DNA from: Megamerina dolium
Lineage: Eukaryota > Arthropoda > Insecta > Diptera > Megamerinidae
Direction: 5' to 3'
DNA length: 64,000 nucleotides
Assembly (NCBI GenBank): GCA_963854835.1
Contig: OY978527.1
Location: 23,204,057 to 23,268,056 of the forward strand
The stretch's first letter is position 1; each line of letters starts with the position of its first letter. The notes below the pieces were generated by a model. The model was not told the origin of the DNA and ran no database searches. It saw only the letters and a list, made by a program, of their open reading frames with translations. A program made the translations under genes and the position numbers. Shown piece by piece: positions 10,929-22,802 of this stretch.

Positions 10929-12212
10929 CGCCAACTACCGTGGAATAAGTCTCCTGAGCATCGCATACAAGGTTCTATCGAGCGTACTGTGTGAAAGGTC
11001 GAAGCCTATGCTCAGCAACCTGATTGGACCTTATCAGTGTGGCTTCAGACCTGGTAAATCCACCATCGACCAGATTTTCACACTGCGCCAAATCCTGGAG
11101 AAGACCCAAGAAAAACAGATCGACACACACCACCTATTTGTTGATTATAAAGCCGCTTTCGAGAGTCCGGTAAGGGATTACATCTACGCACAATGTCTGA
11201 GTTCGGTATTCCTGCAAAGCTCATTCGACTTTGTAGAATGACACTGCATAACTCCCGTTGTACAGTGAAAATTGGGAAGGACCTCTCCGCATCGTTTAAT
11301 ACCGAACGGGGTTTCAGACAAGGTGATTCGTTATCGTGCGACTTCTTCAATCTTATTATGGAGAAAATAATACGAACTGCTGATCTACGACATAATGGCA
11401 CTATCTTCAACAAAAGTGTCATGCTGTTAGCGTATGCTGATGATATTGACATAATCGGCATGAACACGCGAGCAGTCAGTGCAGCATTCTCAGAGATGGA
11501 AGGAGAGTCGCGTCGGATGAGTCTAACGGTGAACGAGGGCAAGACGAAGTATCTAGTGTCAACAAACAAAGAGTCCCGGCGTCTTGGACAGCACGTCACT
11601 GTTGACAACTACGCTTTTGAAGCAGTAAGGGACTTTGTCTATCTTGGAACCAGCATTAACAGTAGTAATGACGTCAGCTTGGAGATCATGCGTAGGATAA
11701 CTCTTGCTAACAGGTGTTACTTTGGGCTGAGTAAGCAATTGAGAAGTCGAGCCCTCTCTCGAAGAACGAAAACTACACTCTACAAGTCTCTCATCATGCC
11801 TGTCCTAACATATGGCGCTGAAGCCTGGACAATTTCCACCTCGGATGAGCGAATTCTTGGGGTTTTCGAGAGAAAAGTCCTACGTAAGATCTTTGGACCT
11901 ATTTGCGTTGGTGGCGAGTACCGAATAAGGTACAACCATGAGCTGTACGAGCTGTATGCCGATATTGACATAGTAAAGCGCATCAAAATCCAGCGGCTGC
12001 GCTGGCTAGGTCATGTCGAGCGAATGGAAGAACACGCTCCAGCTAAGAAGGTGTTATATTCGGAACCCGCTGGAGGACGGCGCAGAAGAGGAAGACCAAA
12101 CCTCCGGTGGAAAGACCAAGTACTGGAGAACCTGACGGCGCTTGGAATTTCTAACTGGCGCCAGCTAGCGAAGAACAGAGATGGCTGGCGAAGCATGTTA
12201 TTTTCGGCCTAA
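10929..12212 (+). pseudogene. RTE reverse transcriptase (C-terminal part), one frameshift
   Basis: The frame reads [37 protein letters not shown] (RT fingers), [10 protein letters not shown] (RT motif A region), [14 protein letters not shown], and [12 protein letters not shown], which carries the YADD catalytic motif. After the thumb it ends in a C-terminal region with RLRWLGHVERMEEHAP and RGRPNLRWKDQVLENL, common in RTE-like proteins. A 1-bp deletion near 11190 (GCACAATG where the copy near 29340 has GCAACAATG) splits the frame; 11193-12212 is then open to the stop. Otherwise the RT looks intact. The N-terminal endonuclease is missing because of 5' truncation. Confidence 0.88.
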
Positions 12213-12257
12213 ATCGATATTCGGTTGTTATGGCCACATAAGAAGAAGAAGAAGTTG
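10929..12257 (+). mobile_element. RTE-type LINE, 5'-truncated, with target duplication
   Basis: The element starts inside the RT domain, ends with a 3' UTR of only about 30 bp and an (AAG)4 tail, and is flanked by an 18-bp duplication. A very short 3' UTR ending in AT-rich 3-5 bp repeats is typical of the RTE clade; the clade call is inferred from this and from the RT. The same family occurs at 27811-28735, 28923-30322 and 48366-49955, where tails are (AAGT)n. Confidence 0.9.
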
Positions 12258-12275
12258 TTTAGTTGTCATAAGTTG
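12258..12275 (+). repeat. Target-site duplication, right copy
   Basis: Exact repeat of 10911-10928 immediately after the (AAG)n tail of the LINE. Confidence 0.9.
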
Positions 12276-12362
12276 TCATAACCATGGTCATGGTTATACT
12301 GCACTTCATTACCATGGTTTTGAAAAACAAACAAAATAAGCAACAACCATGCCTGCGTAATA

Positions 12363-13666
12363 AAGCGTGATCCATTTTGAGGTTCCCTACTTTTTTAAAG
12401 AAAAAACACAGAAAATTCAAATTGAATGGGGAATGTTTATCATCATTTGAAAGAACATTCTTTGGCATTTAGTTTTTGAAGATTATGTCTTTCAAATGTT
12501 GGCCGCGGCTATGTCTCAGATGGTCCATCCGTTGAGTCCAATTTTCGATGACTCGTTCGAGCATTTCGACTGGTAACTGGCGAATGACACGCCTGATGTT
12601 TTGCTCCAAGGCGTGAATCGAAGCGAGTTTGCCCGCATAAACTTTAGACTTTACATATCCCCACAGGAAAAAGTCTAACGGTGTGATATCACACGATCTT
12701 GGTGGCTAATCGACCGGCCCAAAACGTGAAATTATCTGCTCACTGAAGTGTTCTCTCAATAAATCCATTGATTTATGCGATGTGTGGGAAGTAGCGCCGT
12801 CTTGTTGAAACCAAATGTCGCCGATATCACGAGCTTCAATTTCTGGCATCAAATAGTCGGATATCATGACACGATAACGGTCGCCATTGATGGTTACGTT
12901 CTCACCGGCATCATTTTTGAAGAAATATGGACCGATGATTCCACCGGCCCACAAACCACATCAAACCGTTGTTTTTTCTGGATGAAGTGGTAGCTGTTGA
13001 ATCTCTTCAGGTTGCTCTTCGTCCCAAATGGGCTAATTTTGCTTGTTTACATACCCATTGAGCTAGAAAAGGGCCTCATCGCTGAACAAAATTTGGCTAG
13101 AAAAAGTCGGATCTTCTTGGAACTTTTCAAGAGCCCATAGAGCGAAGCGATGTCTCTTGGGAAGGTCGGGCGGCTTCAGTTCTTGCACAAGCTGTATTTT
13201 GTACGCTTTCAATTTAAGACCTCGACGTAAAATGCGCCAAGTCATTCCATACGTCAGTTCGAGTTGCTGTGAACTGCGCCGAATCGACTCTCCACGGTCT
13301 TCGTGTACACTCTCAGCTACGGCCGCTATATCTTTTTCACTGCGTGCTGGACGTGGTCTATTCGGTCGAATATTATCCAATAATGAATGCTGGGTCTCAA
13401 GATGGATGATGGTGTTGCGAATAGTACGCTCAGTAGGCCGATTATGTTGACCATAAGTTGAGCGAAGTGCACGGAACACATTCCTCACAGAACGTGAATT
13501 TTCGTAATAAAGTTGAACGATTTGTAAACGTTGTTCAGGAGTAAGTCTTTCCATGATGAAATTCCAAAAAATACTAAACAAAAATAACATGACAGCATGG
13601 CACGACTCACTCGTGATCTGTCAAAAAAAGGCTATTGAAAAAAGTATGTCTACTTGAATCACCCAA
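12363..13666 (-). mobile_element. rosa-type (DD41D) mariner, full length but dead
   Basis: A 1.3-kb element, normal mariner size, with TA on both sides (12361-12362 and 13667-13668). Its ends are imperfect inverted repeats: AAGCGTGATCCATTTTGAGG at the low end and, inverted, TTGGGTGATTCAAGTAGACA at the high end, both continuing into a TACTTTTTT block. The single long reading frame fills most of it. Confidence 0.82.
12469..13554 (-). pseudogene. rosa-type mariner transposase with four in-frame stops
   Basis: The frame of 362 codons is unbroken by indels from MERLTPEQRLQIVQLYYENS (N-terminal helix-turn-helix) to the final HLKDIIFKN. It is interrupted only by four stop codons: TAG at about 13063, TAG and TGA shortly after, and TAG at 12706. 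Two of these replace Trp expected in VWCGLWAGG and WPPRSCD. Catalytic parts visible are ILFSDEALF (first Asp), WFQQDGATSH (second Asp) and SCDITPLDFFLWGY (third Asp). I count 41 residues between the second and third Asp, which defines the rosa (DD41D) group. All damage is point mutation, so this is a fairly young dead copy. Confidence 0.88.
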
Positions 13667-13950
13667 TATTTAAAGCCTAGCCGACCAAGAGTTGCACAAT
13701 GTGTAGTTTGCTTTCCTGTTTTCACACCGACGATACCGATGTGTAGGCACAATGTTATACTTTCGCTTCGCAGTTGCTCTTTAACTTTTGATGAAGCAAG
13801 ACTGTTGCGCATATTTTTATAAAACCACTGTAGAAGCACGTACTCCCTTTGACACACACACACACTAAAGCAAATGATTTAATATTCGTATAGATGGCAT
13901 TGATTTAAAGCATAACAACAAAAACAAAGCTGAAGTTATAATGATAATAT
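13667..13950. other. Unassigned spacer before gypsy A
   Basis: No gene is recognised. The last 25 bp (GTTATAATGATAATAT) continue after gypsy A at 17682, and the joined sequence resembles 25305-25340, so A sits inside a copy of that repeat. The (CA)n run near 13855 is short. Confidence 0.6.
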
Positions 13951-14388
13951 TGTAACGAGTATCGATAGTTGATTACTCATCACTATTGTGACTGACTCTA
14001 TTGGCAGCATCGAAACGAATGTCAACAAAAAGAAATAAGCGATAACCAGAACAAGCCAACGAGAAAGGAAGAGAAGAATCTCGATAAAGGAAGATTCTGG
14101 GGTGTTGCCAACAGAGTATAAATAGAGCCAGTGTTGAGAATTGACAATCAATCTAATTCAGAACGTGATTGCGAAAACATTGATACAGAGGCAAAAGTTG
14201 CAAGTACATTTAAGTGTTATAGTAAATAGTTGATTGTAAACAGTGTTGATTGTAAATAGAGATTATTAAATAAATTGTTGCTGTATATAGTTGTATAAAA
14301 TAAGTGTTGCAGTTATCATTAACAGAATCCAGTGATCGAACAAGGTAATTCAAATAGAATTAAACGTTCACAGAATAAAAACGTAACA
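13951..14388 (+). repeat. 5' LTR of gypsy A
   Basis: Starts TGTAACGAG and ends CGTAACA. It carries a TATA box (14117-14125) and AATAAA-type signals towards its end (TTAAATAAATTG, AGAATAAAAACG). Antisense open frames of 65-71 residues found in every copy of this LTR are not genes. Confidence 0.95.
14117..14125 (+). promoter_or_regulatory. TATA box of the LTR promoter
   Basis: TATAAATAG lies about 167 bp into the LTR. The same box is at 31589-31597 in B and 51741-51749 in C. It is the probable core promoter for the genomic RNA. Confidence 0.75.
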
Positions 14389-14390
14389 AT

Positions 14391-14410
14391 TGGTGTCAGA
14401 AGTGGGATTC
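14391..14410 (+). other. Primer binding site, tRNA-Leu type
   Basis: TGGTGTCAGAAGTGGGATTC lies two bases after the LTR. It is complementary to a tRNA 3' end of the form ...CCCACTTCTGACACCA, which fits tRNA-Leu. Identical sites occur at 31863 (B) and 52006 (C). The tRNA identity comes from family knowledge, not from a search. Confidence 0.75.
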
Positions 14411-14417
14411 TGTAAAG

Positions 14418-17205
14418 ATGGTGAAAATTGACCAACTAAAAGTGGACCAGCTTAAAAAGCTGTTAGTAGAGATGAATCTATCGTCATCAGGTGCAAAGGC
14501 GGAACTGCTGGTGAGGCTGAGGCAAGCTATGGAGGCTAAGGTAATTAATGTAGAAGAACATGAGTTCTTCGAGGAAGCCGATATACAAGCAGTTGTGCAC
14601 GCTGAGGAAGAGAGCAAAATAGATTCGAGTGGTCAACTCATGGAATTCATGAAAACCATGATGCAACAGCAGCAACAACAGCTACAAGAAAATGCATCTC
14701 GCATTGACTCCAAGCTTCAAGAACATTCGGCTCGCCAAGAACACGTCATCGAAAATCTACAAAAAGGAATTGAACTTAGATTTCAGGAAATTTCCGGAAC
14801 CATTAATGAAAAGGTCACGGATTTAAAGGAACATGTAGATGATTTGGAAGATAAGTTCGAGAAATTACAGCACGATCTCAACCAACTAAAAATAAATGGA
14901 CCAGCCACATCAGTGATTCGAGATTCAAGCACAATCAAACTAAAGCCACCAACATTTGACGGAAGCACGCCATTCAATATCTTCAAGCTTCAATTCGAGA
15001 CAACAGCTTCGAAGAATCAATGGGATGATAGCGACAAGACTGCTGCTTTAATAGTCGCATTAAAAGGTAATGCTTCCGAGGTGTTACAGATGATTCCAGA
15101 GAAAGATCGTGGTAGCTATCAGTCACTGATGGACACACTCCAGCGAAAATATGGAAATGAATACAAGAGTCAATTACATCGAGTGGAATTGAGATCGCGA
15201 GTGCAACGGAGTAATGAGAGCCTTCAGGAATTCGCTTCCGATATTGAGCGCTTATGTCATCTAGCGTTCTCTGGTAATTCGGAAGAGTTCGTTGAAAAAA
15301 TAAAAATAGAGGCATTCATAGATGGCATACGTGATGGAGAGGCAAAGCGTGCCCTAATCATGTCACCCAGGAATACATATGCCGAAACAGTCAGTAGCGC
15401 TTTGACATATGAAGCCGCCAGCTTAATGTGTCGACCAGTGCCACGGGTACGCCAACTAGAAACAGAAACAGCAGATCTGGTTGAAGCAGTATGTCAGGCA
15501 TTCAAATCTGTAGTGCAGCCCGAAGGAAGAACAACAGGTCGACGCGAAAACAAATTTAATGATAAGTGCTTCATTTGCGACAAACGAGGGCATATAGCGC
15601 GTGATTGCAATCAATCGAATATGAAGCCTAAAGGTAGAACAAGGAATCGGCGCAAAAATAAATTTGCCGGTAAGTGCTTCATATGCCATCGAAGAGGGCA
15701 CAAGGCGCGGAATTGTCGTCTACGACACAAGCAACAAAGATCGAATTCACCAGGACAACGAAAGGACGATCGTGATGTCATTCATCGTAGTAAAGCTTAT
15801 ACTCCATATCGTCGTACTTGCACCGTAGATAGTAAACATTGTTCTCGGGAAAGAAACCAGAATCACATTGTTAACCTACGTCTTACGAATGTATTGTCGG
15901 AAGAGTCATGGAAAACCGAACGAGTTCAAGAAGATCAGCGGAACGACCCAGATCTCGCAAAGATTATGGAATATAAGGAGCAGGGCATACGTCCAGATTG
16001 GCAAGAAATGGCTAATGAGAGTCCAATAACGAAGGCATACTGGGCGCAGTGGCAAAGCCTGCACTTACGAGACGGATGTTTATTCCGAACATGGGAAAGT
16101 GAAGATGGAAAAATCACTTATGATCTGCTAGTGGTACCCAAGGCAAGAATAAATGAAGTGATAGCTGAGTATCACAATGCCTCCAGTGGAGGGCATTTGG
16201 GAATCACCAAAACCGTCGAGAAAATCAAGAAACGATTTTATTGGGTTGGATGTCATGACCATGTCGCTGATTGGATTCGGAAGTGTAAGCAATGTGCAAT
16301 GGCCAAAGGTCCCACTAAGAAAAGTCGAGGTAAGATGCACCAATACACCGTGGGTGCTCCATTTGAGCGAATTGCTATGGACATAGCTGGGCCATTTCCA
16401 ATAAGCAACGCAGGAAACAAGTATGTTCTGGTGGTTATAGATTACTTCAGTAAATGGCCTGAAGTATACCCCATTCCAAATCAGGAAGCTAGTACAGTTG
16501 CGGATGTATTCGTCAACCAATGGGTTACTCGTTTTGGTGTACCGATGGAGTTACACTCAGACCAAGGTCGAAATTTCGAATCAGTTGTATTCCAAGAGAT
16601 ATGCCGTATGCTGGGTATATACAAAACTCGTACAACACCTTTGCATCCACAATCTGATGGCATGGTAGAACGATTTAACCGTACCTTGGAGGAATATTTG
16701 AGAAAAGTCGTAGATAAATACCAAAGAGACTGGGATGTACATATACCAATGTTCCTCATGGCATATCGATGCGCACAACATGATACGACGGCTACTACAC
16801 CGGCAATGGCAATTTTTGGAAACGAGTTAAGACTGCCAGCTGATTTAAAATTTGGAGTCGTAACACCAACGAGATCAACCGAAGGTAATTATACTAGCGA
16901 AAAGCGGGAACAGTTGGATGAAGTACATCAGAGAGCGGTCGCAGATGATAAGCGATAAGATGAAGGCCAGGTATGACTTGAAAGCAAATTCAAAAGGGTT
17001 CTATGAAGGAGAGCTTGTAATGCTTCATAATCCACAACGAAAGAAAGGCCTGTCTCCTAAACTACAGACTCATTGGGAAGGACCATATGAGATTATAGCA
17101 AAGATAAATGACGTAGTGTATCGCATTCAACGTGCCTGGAATAAAAGAGCAAAGTTTAAAGTAGTGCACTTGGAGCGACTTGCGCCATATCGAGGGGAAG
17201 TATAA
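14418..17205 (+). pseudogene. Gag-integrase fusion frame of gypsy A, frameshifted late
   Basis: The open frame 14418-16958 (846 codons) starts at an ATG 7 bp after the primer site. Order: SAP-like domain (about residues 3-37, LKVDQLKKLLVEMNLSSSGA), coiled coil, capsid-like retrotransposon Gag domain (PPTFDGSTPFNIFKLQFET onward), two CCHC knuckles (CFICDKRGHIARDC and CFICHRRGHKARNC), then directly the end of pol: zinc-binding HNASSGGHLG...CKQC and the integrase core MDIAGPF, HSDQGRNF, VERFNR with 35 residues between the last two acidic residues. An 8-bp deletion after GATGAAGTACATC shifts the frame near residue 840. The rest of integrase (16918-17205, GPYEII domain, ending YRGEV) continues in another frame. 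Protease, RT and RNase H are missing. Confidence 0.92.
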
Positions 17206-17243
17206 AAACTTGTTCGGGACGAACAAGGTTAAGAGGAGGGCAG

Positions 17244-17681
17244 TGTAACGAGTATCGATAGTTGATTACTCATCACTATTGTGACTGACTCTATTGGCAG
17301 CATCGAAACGAATGTCAACAAAAAGAAATAAGCGATAACCAGAACAAGCCAACGAGAAAGGAAGAGAAGAATCTCGATAAAGGAAGATTCTGGGGTGTTG
17401 CCAACAGAGTATAAATAGAGCCAGTGTTGAGAATTGACAATCAATCTAATTCAGAACGTGATTGCGAAAACATTGATACAGAGGCAAAAGTTGCAAGTAC
17501 ATTTAAGTATTATAGTAAATAGTTGATTGTAAACAGTGTTGATTGTAAATAGAGATTATTAAATAAATTGTTGCTGTATATAGTTGTATAAAATAAGTGT
17601 TGCAGTTATCATTAACAGAATCCAGTGATCGAACAAGGTAATTCAAATAGAATTAAACGTTCACAGAATAAAAACGTAACA
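17244..17681 (+). repeat. 3' LTR of gypsy A
   Basis: 438 bp from TGTAACG to CGTAACA, preceded by AAGAGGAGGGCAG and followed by ATAT. One difference from the 5' LTR was seen. Confidence 0.95.
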
Positions 17682-18010
17682 ATATTCTGAAGAAATGTAA
17701 ATTAATTAACCTACTGGACGAATTGCAATTTCTTCCGAATTTTTATATACAAGAACATTGTAAAATTAGGCTATATAAACTAAGAGAACTTCAGTTATAA
17801 AGTCAGTGAAGAATAGAGAATTATATAGTGACAAATAAGATTTTATAGTGAGAAATTACAAAGAAAAATTGTAAAAGAGGCGAAGTAAAAATAAAAAACT
17901 CAGAAGGAAAAAAAAACTATAAACTGCTACATGAAAATTATTTTTGATCGGAGTGAAAATGGGGTAAGTCCTAGGAATTAAGGTGTTTAAGTAAATGTTG
18001 TAATCTTCGA
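17682..18010 (+). repeat. Unidentified LTR or leader-like repeat (copy 1)
   Basis: Similar to 25320-26045. Shared blocks in order are GAAGAAAT..AATTAACCTA, GGCTATATAAAC (TATA-like), an AGTCAG-type start, and GGGGTAAGTCCTA followed by AAG.T.T.TAAG. The GTAAGTCC could be a splice donor. This looks like an LTR plus leader of an LTR element whose coding part is not in the window. Confidence 0.5.
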
Positions 18011-18260
18011 AAATAAGAGGCAACATACCGCCGCGTCATTATTTCGGCAAATTTCGCAAGAATGATAAAAATACAGATTGCGCCCTGAGTGAACAGTTAT
18101 CTTTTTTGGTTTGAGTTTGACAGCCGACTGTTCGTATGCACACGTCAAAAACGAAGAAAACATTAACCGAAAGGGGCAAATAAATTTATATAATTCTTGT
18201 ATTTATATAGTACGCGGTTACTTAAAACAATTTTATTTGAATAAAAGGTGATTTTTATAA

Positions 18261-19388
<1,128 letters not shown>

Positions 19389-19792
19389 CAAATAATTTTG
19401 TACAAAAACATATTGAGCAATCTCCAGTATTTTCGCGGTATATTTATGTACTTGTTTCTTCTAATATTTTCCATAATATAGTAATAAATATTGCTTATTT
19501 TACAATTTTGTATAAACGTTCGCAGTTTTATATACCTTTTGTATGGGATTTTGACGCTTCTTATTTGCCTACTATTCGTCCTGTTTAGTTTATGACGTTG
19601 CAGGGCGCAATCTGTATTTCTATCATTCTTGCAAATATTGGTACAAAGAAAATGACAGTTGCAGACACGGAACGTCACGCTGCGCGGTGTTGTTTAGGTT
19701 GATTAGTAAAGTACGAAGCAGTAATTAAGACGAACAATTTTAAACAAAATATTGTGAGCAAATACACAATTGTATTGCAGATAGTAACATAA

Positions 19793-20939
19793 ATGGAAGT
19801 TAGTAATGGATTTGGAAAACGATGTGGTGAAGTTTTCATAACAAGACAAAAATTATACATTTTTCATTGTTCACTTTGCCACAATAAGTATGAGGATTTT
19901 TCAGCGTTGTTGAATCATATAACAGAAGAACACTACAACAAAATTGTATGGAGTAGTGATGAAAAGGATCATATAGGTGTAGATCATTTTGAAGAGAATG
20001 AAGCCGAATGTGATGAGCTGTGCGAAGAACAAAATGTAGACATCAAACAAGAAATTGGTAAAGAAATGAATGATGTATTTGAAATCGAATGCTCACCGGA
20101 CGAATCGATGTATAATTTCAATGAAAAGCAAAAAGGAAACTCCGCAGCACAAAACAACGGTAGCGAAGTAAAGATATCGACTAAATATATGTTGTTAGTT
20201 TTTTTTTATTGTATCAATTTGTTTGCAGGATGAGAATGCCACTGAGGATCGGGATGAGTGTACCATTGTACTGTACCAAAAATTAAAGAAGAAAAAAGGT
20301 CGTGATTCTGAATATAGCGAATGCACTATTTGTAAACAAAGGTTTAGGCTGAAAAGTTTTCTGAAAACACATATTTCGTATAAACATTCTGATGAACGTA
20401 ATTTCAAATGCGACCAATGTGATTCGACATTTAAGACCAAAAACAACTTACGCTCACACCAACGTCGTCATGATATTTCAAGAAAATTTGAATGTACCAT
20501 TTGTTTAAAGAAATTCTGTACAAATGGCGAATTAGTAATTCACGATCGTATTCATACAGGCGAAAGGCCGTATATATGCGCAGTGTGCGGCAAAGCCTTT
20601 ATTAGATCTGGCTTATTATTGATCCATATGAGACGGCACAACAACGATCGGCGCTATAAATGTGATCATTGTGAAAAATCTTTTTATACAAAACACGATA
20701 GGAAGAAACATCTTGTAGTGCACACAGAAGAACGTAAATATAGTTGCAATGAATGTCAACTTGCATTTAAACTACGCAAAACATTGCACGAGCACATGAA
20801 AATACATATAAATGCACGAGAAAACAAATGCGGCATCTGCAATGCGGCTTTTAATCAAAGAACAGGACTATTAATTCACATGAAACAGACGCACAAAGTG
20901 CTGAGCATAGGTAGCAAATCAGACTTACGCCAGACATAA
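19793..20939 (+). CDS. C2H2 zinc-finger protein, two exons
   Basis: The best candidate for an intact host gene. Proposed CDS joins 19793-20167 and 20229-20939, giving 361 residues. The intron of 61 bp starts GTAAAGATATCG, ends TTTGTTTGCAG, and is phase 0. Exon 1 encodes one C2H2-like finger (FHCSLCHNKYEDFSALLNHI) and a long acidic stretch. Exon 2 encodes a basic block and seven tandem C2H2 fingers, including FKCDQCDSTFKTKNNLRSH and YICAVCGKAFIRSGLLLIH with a classic HTGERP linker. It is probably a nuclear DNA-binding protein, but the target is unknown. I saw no frameshift or stop. No ZAD domain is visible. A clear polyadenylation signal was not found before the MITE at 21053. Confidence 0.85.
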
Positions 20940-21052
20940 AGAATTTTCGATGGAGGTCAAATTTGTTAATAATGTGAGATTCACACGTTCAGCTATACTC
21001 TTGGAACAACTGAAGGAATATATTACAAAACGTTTATATATACATCTTCTAA

Positions 21053-21540
21053 TAGCCTATATAGACGGCAGCGTTAATCCGGATTAACGAGGCACTTAAA
21101 CCGAATAAAATAGTAGCCTGACTGACGGCAGTATTGCGGATAACCTATTCAGCTGATTGCTGTTTTTTTAGGTCTGCATTGCATTACTATCACTATCAAT
21201 TTCTGTCATCTGTCACTCTCGATATCAGAAACTTGTAAATTGACATTCACCGTTCGTAATTAAAAGCTGGATTTATTTGTTCGCCAACGCCTTTCATGTT
21301 GAAAACTGTTAACAATTGTTGAAAGTTTTTTGAAAACGAACATACCTATTGTTTTGTAAGTTGGATTGAGAAAAATTCACAATAGAAAATTTTCATAAGT
21401 GTTGCCAACGAAAATTTGCCTGATCCTCTTTAATTTTGAGAATAAACTCGTGGACTTAATGCGGATTAACTGCAGTTAATGCCCAAGTTAATTCGAATTA
21501 AATCGTTAATCCGGATTGGCGCTGCCGTCGGTCAGGGCTA
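21053..21540. mobile_element. PIF/Harbinger-like MITE, copy 2
   Basis: A 488-bp non-coding element, diverged from 8320-8846 but collinear over its length (shared CTATCACTATCAATTTCTGT, GGCTGATTGCTGTT-like blocks). TAA flanks both sides (21050-21052 and 21541-21543). Terminal repeats are degraded: TAGCCTATATAGACGGCAGC and, at the other end, GCTGCCGTCGGTCAGGGCTA. Confidence 0.87.
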
Positions 21541-21561
21541 TAAGGCAGAAAGAATTGAGGT

Positions 21562-22471
21562 GCTTATTATAAGTTGTTTTTCATCTTCGCTGGTTATAGA
21601 AGATTGAATGGCACATTCATATTATGAGTTGTGCAACCGTGTCGAAGTTTTCGTTGAGTATTTAATTATTGTCGAGTAGAATTTTGGTTTCATTGCTGTA
21701 GCGTAGTGTCAGAAAATTACTGAAAATGTAAGACATTTTCGTACGTTTTTTATTTTTATTTTTTGCTACTACACATTAATTTTAAAAAATTTTTATTATC
21801 TCTGTGCAGGTCTAAGGTCGTGAATACCAAAGAACAACTGAAAAGGATAGTTTTTCTAGAACATCTAGCATTTCTGATAGCACCACAGTCAATGTAGGCT
21901 GTGCAAATTTAAGCATATTTTCATTGTAAACGTTTAGCTCGTTCGATCTCTGAGCACAAAATCGTAGAATTGTAGCCAGTTTAAAAATAATTGGAATGGA
22001 TTTGTGCATTGCTGCATCACGTCTTCTATAATAGAGAGCAGATTCACAAACGCCTCTTTAGACATTTGAAAGTTTTTTATAAATCAAAACAAATTTTCTA
22101 AAGATTATACAAGTTAAAATCTTTTTGATAGATTGCACTTACGCAGAGGAATACATTTGTAATGGGTTGGAAGCGTCCCTCAACCATTTTCTTTTTCTGG
22201 ACAGTTGCACTAAACTTTCATCCTTTGATGAATCATTGAAGCATAACTCATTGTTCTCATTTCTTTTACCAATTTTTCGTTTGTAAACTGATCGTATTTA
22301 TTTTTACGTTTTTATTTTTGTTTTATTTTAATTTGCTCTATTTGTAAACAAACTCTCAACTGATGGAAGTATAATATTGTGAACAATCTGTTCTAGTGAA
22401 ATTCACAATAACGCTATTCTTCCACACCACTTTTGACCACAGACGAAGATCGAATGCAACTCATAATAAGC
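21562..22471 (-). mobile_element. PIF/Harbinger relic with antisense transposase
   Basis: Bounded by imperfect inverted repeats of about 28 bp, GCTTATTATAAGTTG... (21562) and ...CAACTCATAATAAGC (to 22471). The interior encodes part of a HARBI1-like transposase on the minus strand. The region coding the nuclease core is absent. Confidence 0.7.
21812..22260 (-). pseudogene. HARBI1-like transposase relic
   Basis: Reading right to left, a first segment near 22150-22260 gives RKRKWLRDASNPLQMYSS and is followed by a GTAAGT-like donor. A second segment has MSKEAFVNLLSIIEDVMQQ, then, after a frameshift near 22010, IPIIFKLATILRFCAQRSNE and FAQPTLTVVLSEMLDVLE. These match the N-terminal half of Harbinger transposases (IPP.LKL...LRF, QPT.S.VL). 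The catalytic DDE part is missing. It is related to the copy at 22803-23248 but points the other way. Confidence 0.75.
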
Positions 22472-22802
22472 TTCTGAAATATTTCTGGATAATTTCATTA
22501 CAAAGAGCTCACAGCAGGCACATTTTACGAAATAAATGACCAAAATACGGAACAAATGTTGAATACGGCTAAAAAATTAATGCCCCTATTGCCGTTCACC
22601 ACTCAACCCAGTTTGGTCGTCTTAGAGTCGACCCGACTTCAACAAGACCAAACTATTTTTTGGTATTGTGGTACACCACTGTTTTCGGTTGAAATTGTTA
22701 TGGCGTTACCAGCTTAAAATATCACTTATGACAGAAAAGCGGTCGATTAAGTAAAAATTTAGTAAATATACAATTGTGTTTTGCTGTGAAAATTATTTAA
22801 AG

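Larger units (their letters stand above)
13951..17681 (+). mobile_element. Ty3/gypsy element A (Gag-integrase deletion derivative)
   Basis: Complete from LTR to LTR (3.7 kb) with ATAT on both sides. It has a 438-bp 5' LTR, primer site, a gag frame fused to integrase, polypurine tract (17231-17243) and a 438-bp 3' LTR. The two LTRs differ at one base by eye (TAAGTGTTAT versus TAAGTATTAT), so insertion was recent. Protease, RT and RNase H are absent. Copy B has the same structure. Confidence 0.93.

Noticed and set aside
13936..14151. 65-71 residue antisense frame found in every LTR of the SAP-Gag family
   Set aside because: It lies opposite the LTR promoter and varies only as the LTR does; it is a shadow frame.
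14396..17400. Many antisense frames of 60-130 residues opposite gag and integrase in A, B and C
   Set aside because: They mirror well-supported sense domains and repeat identically in each copy.
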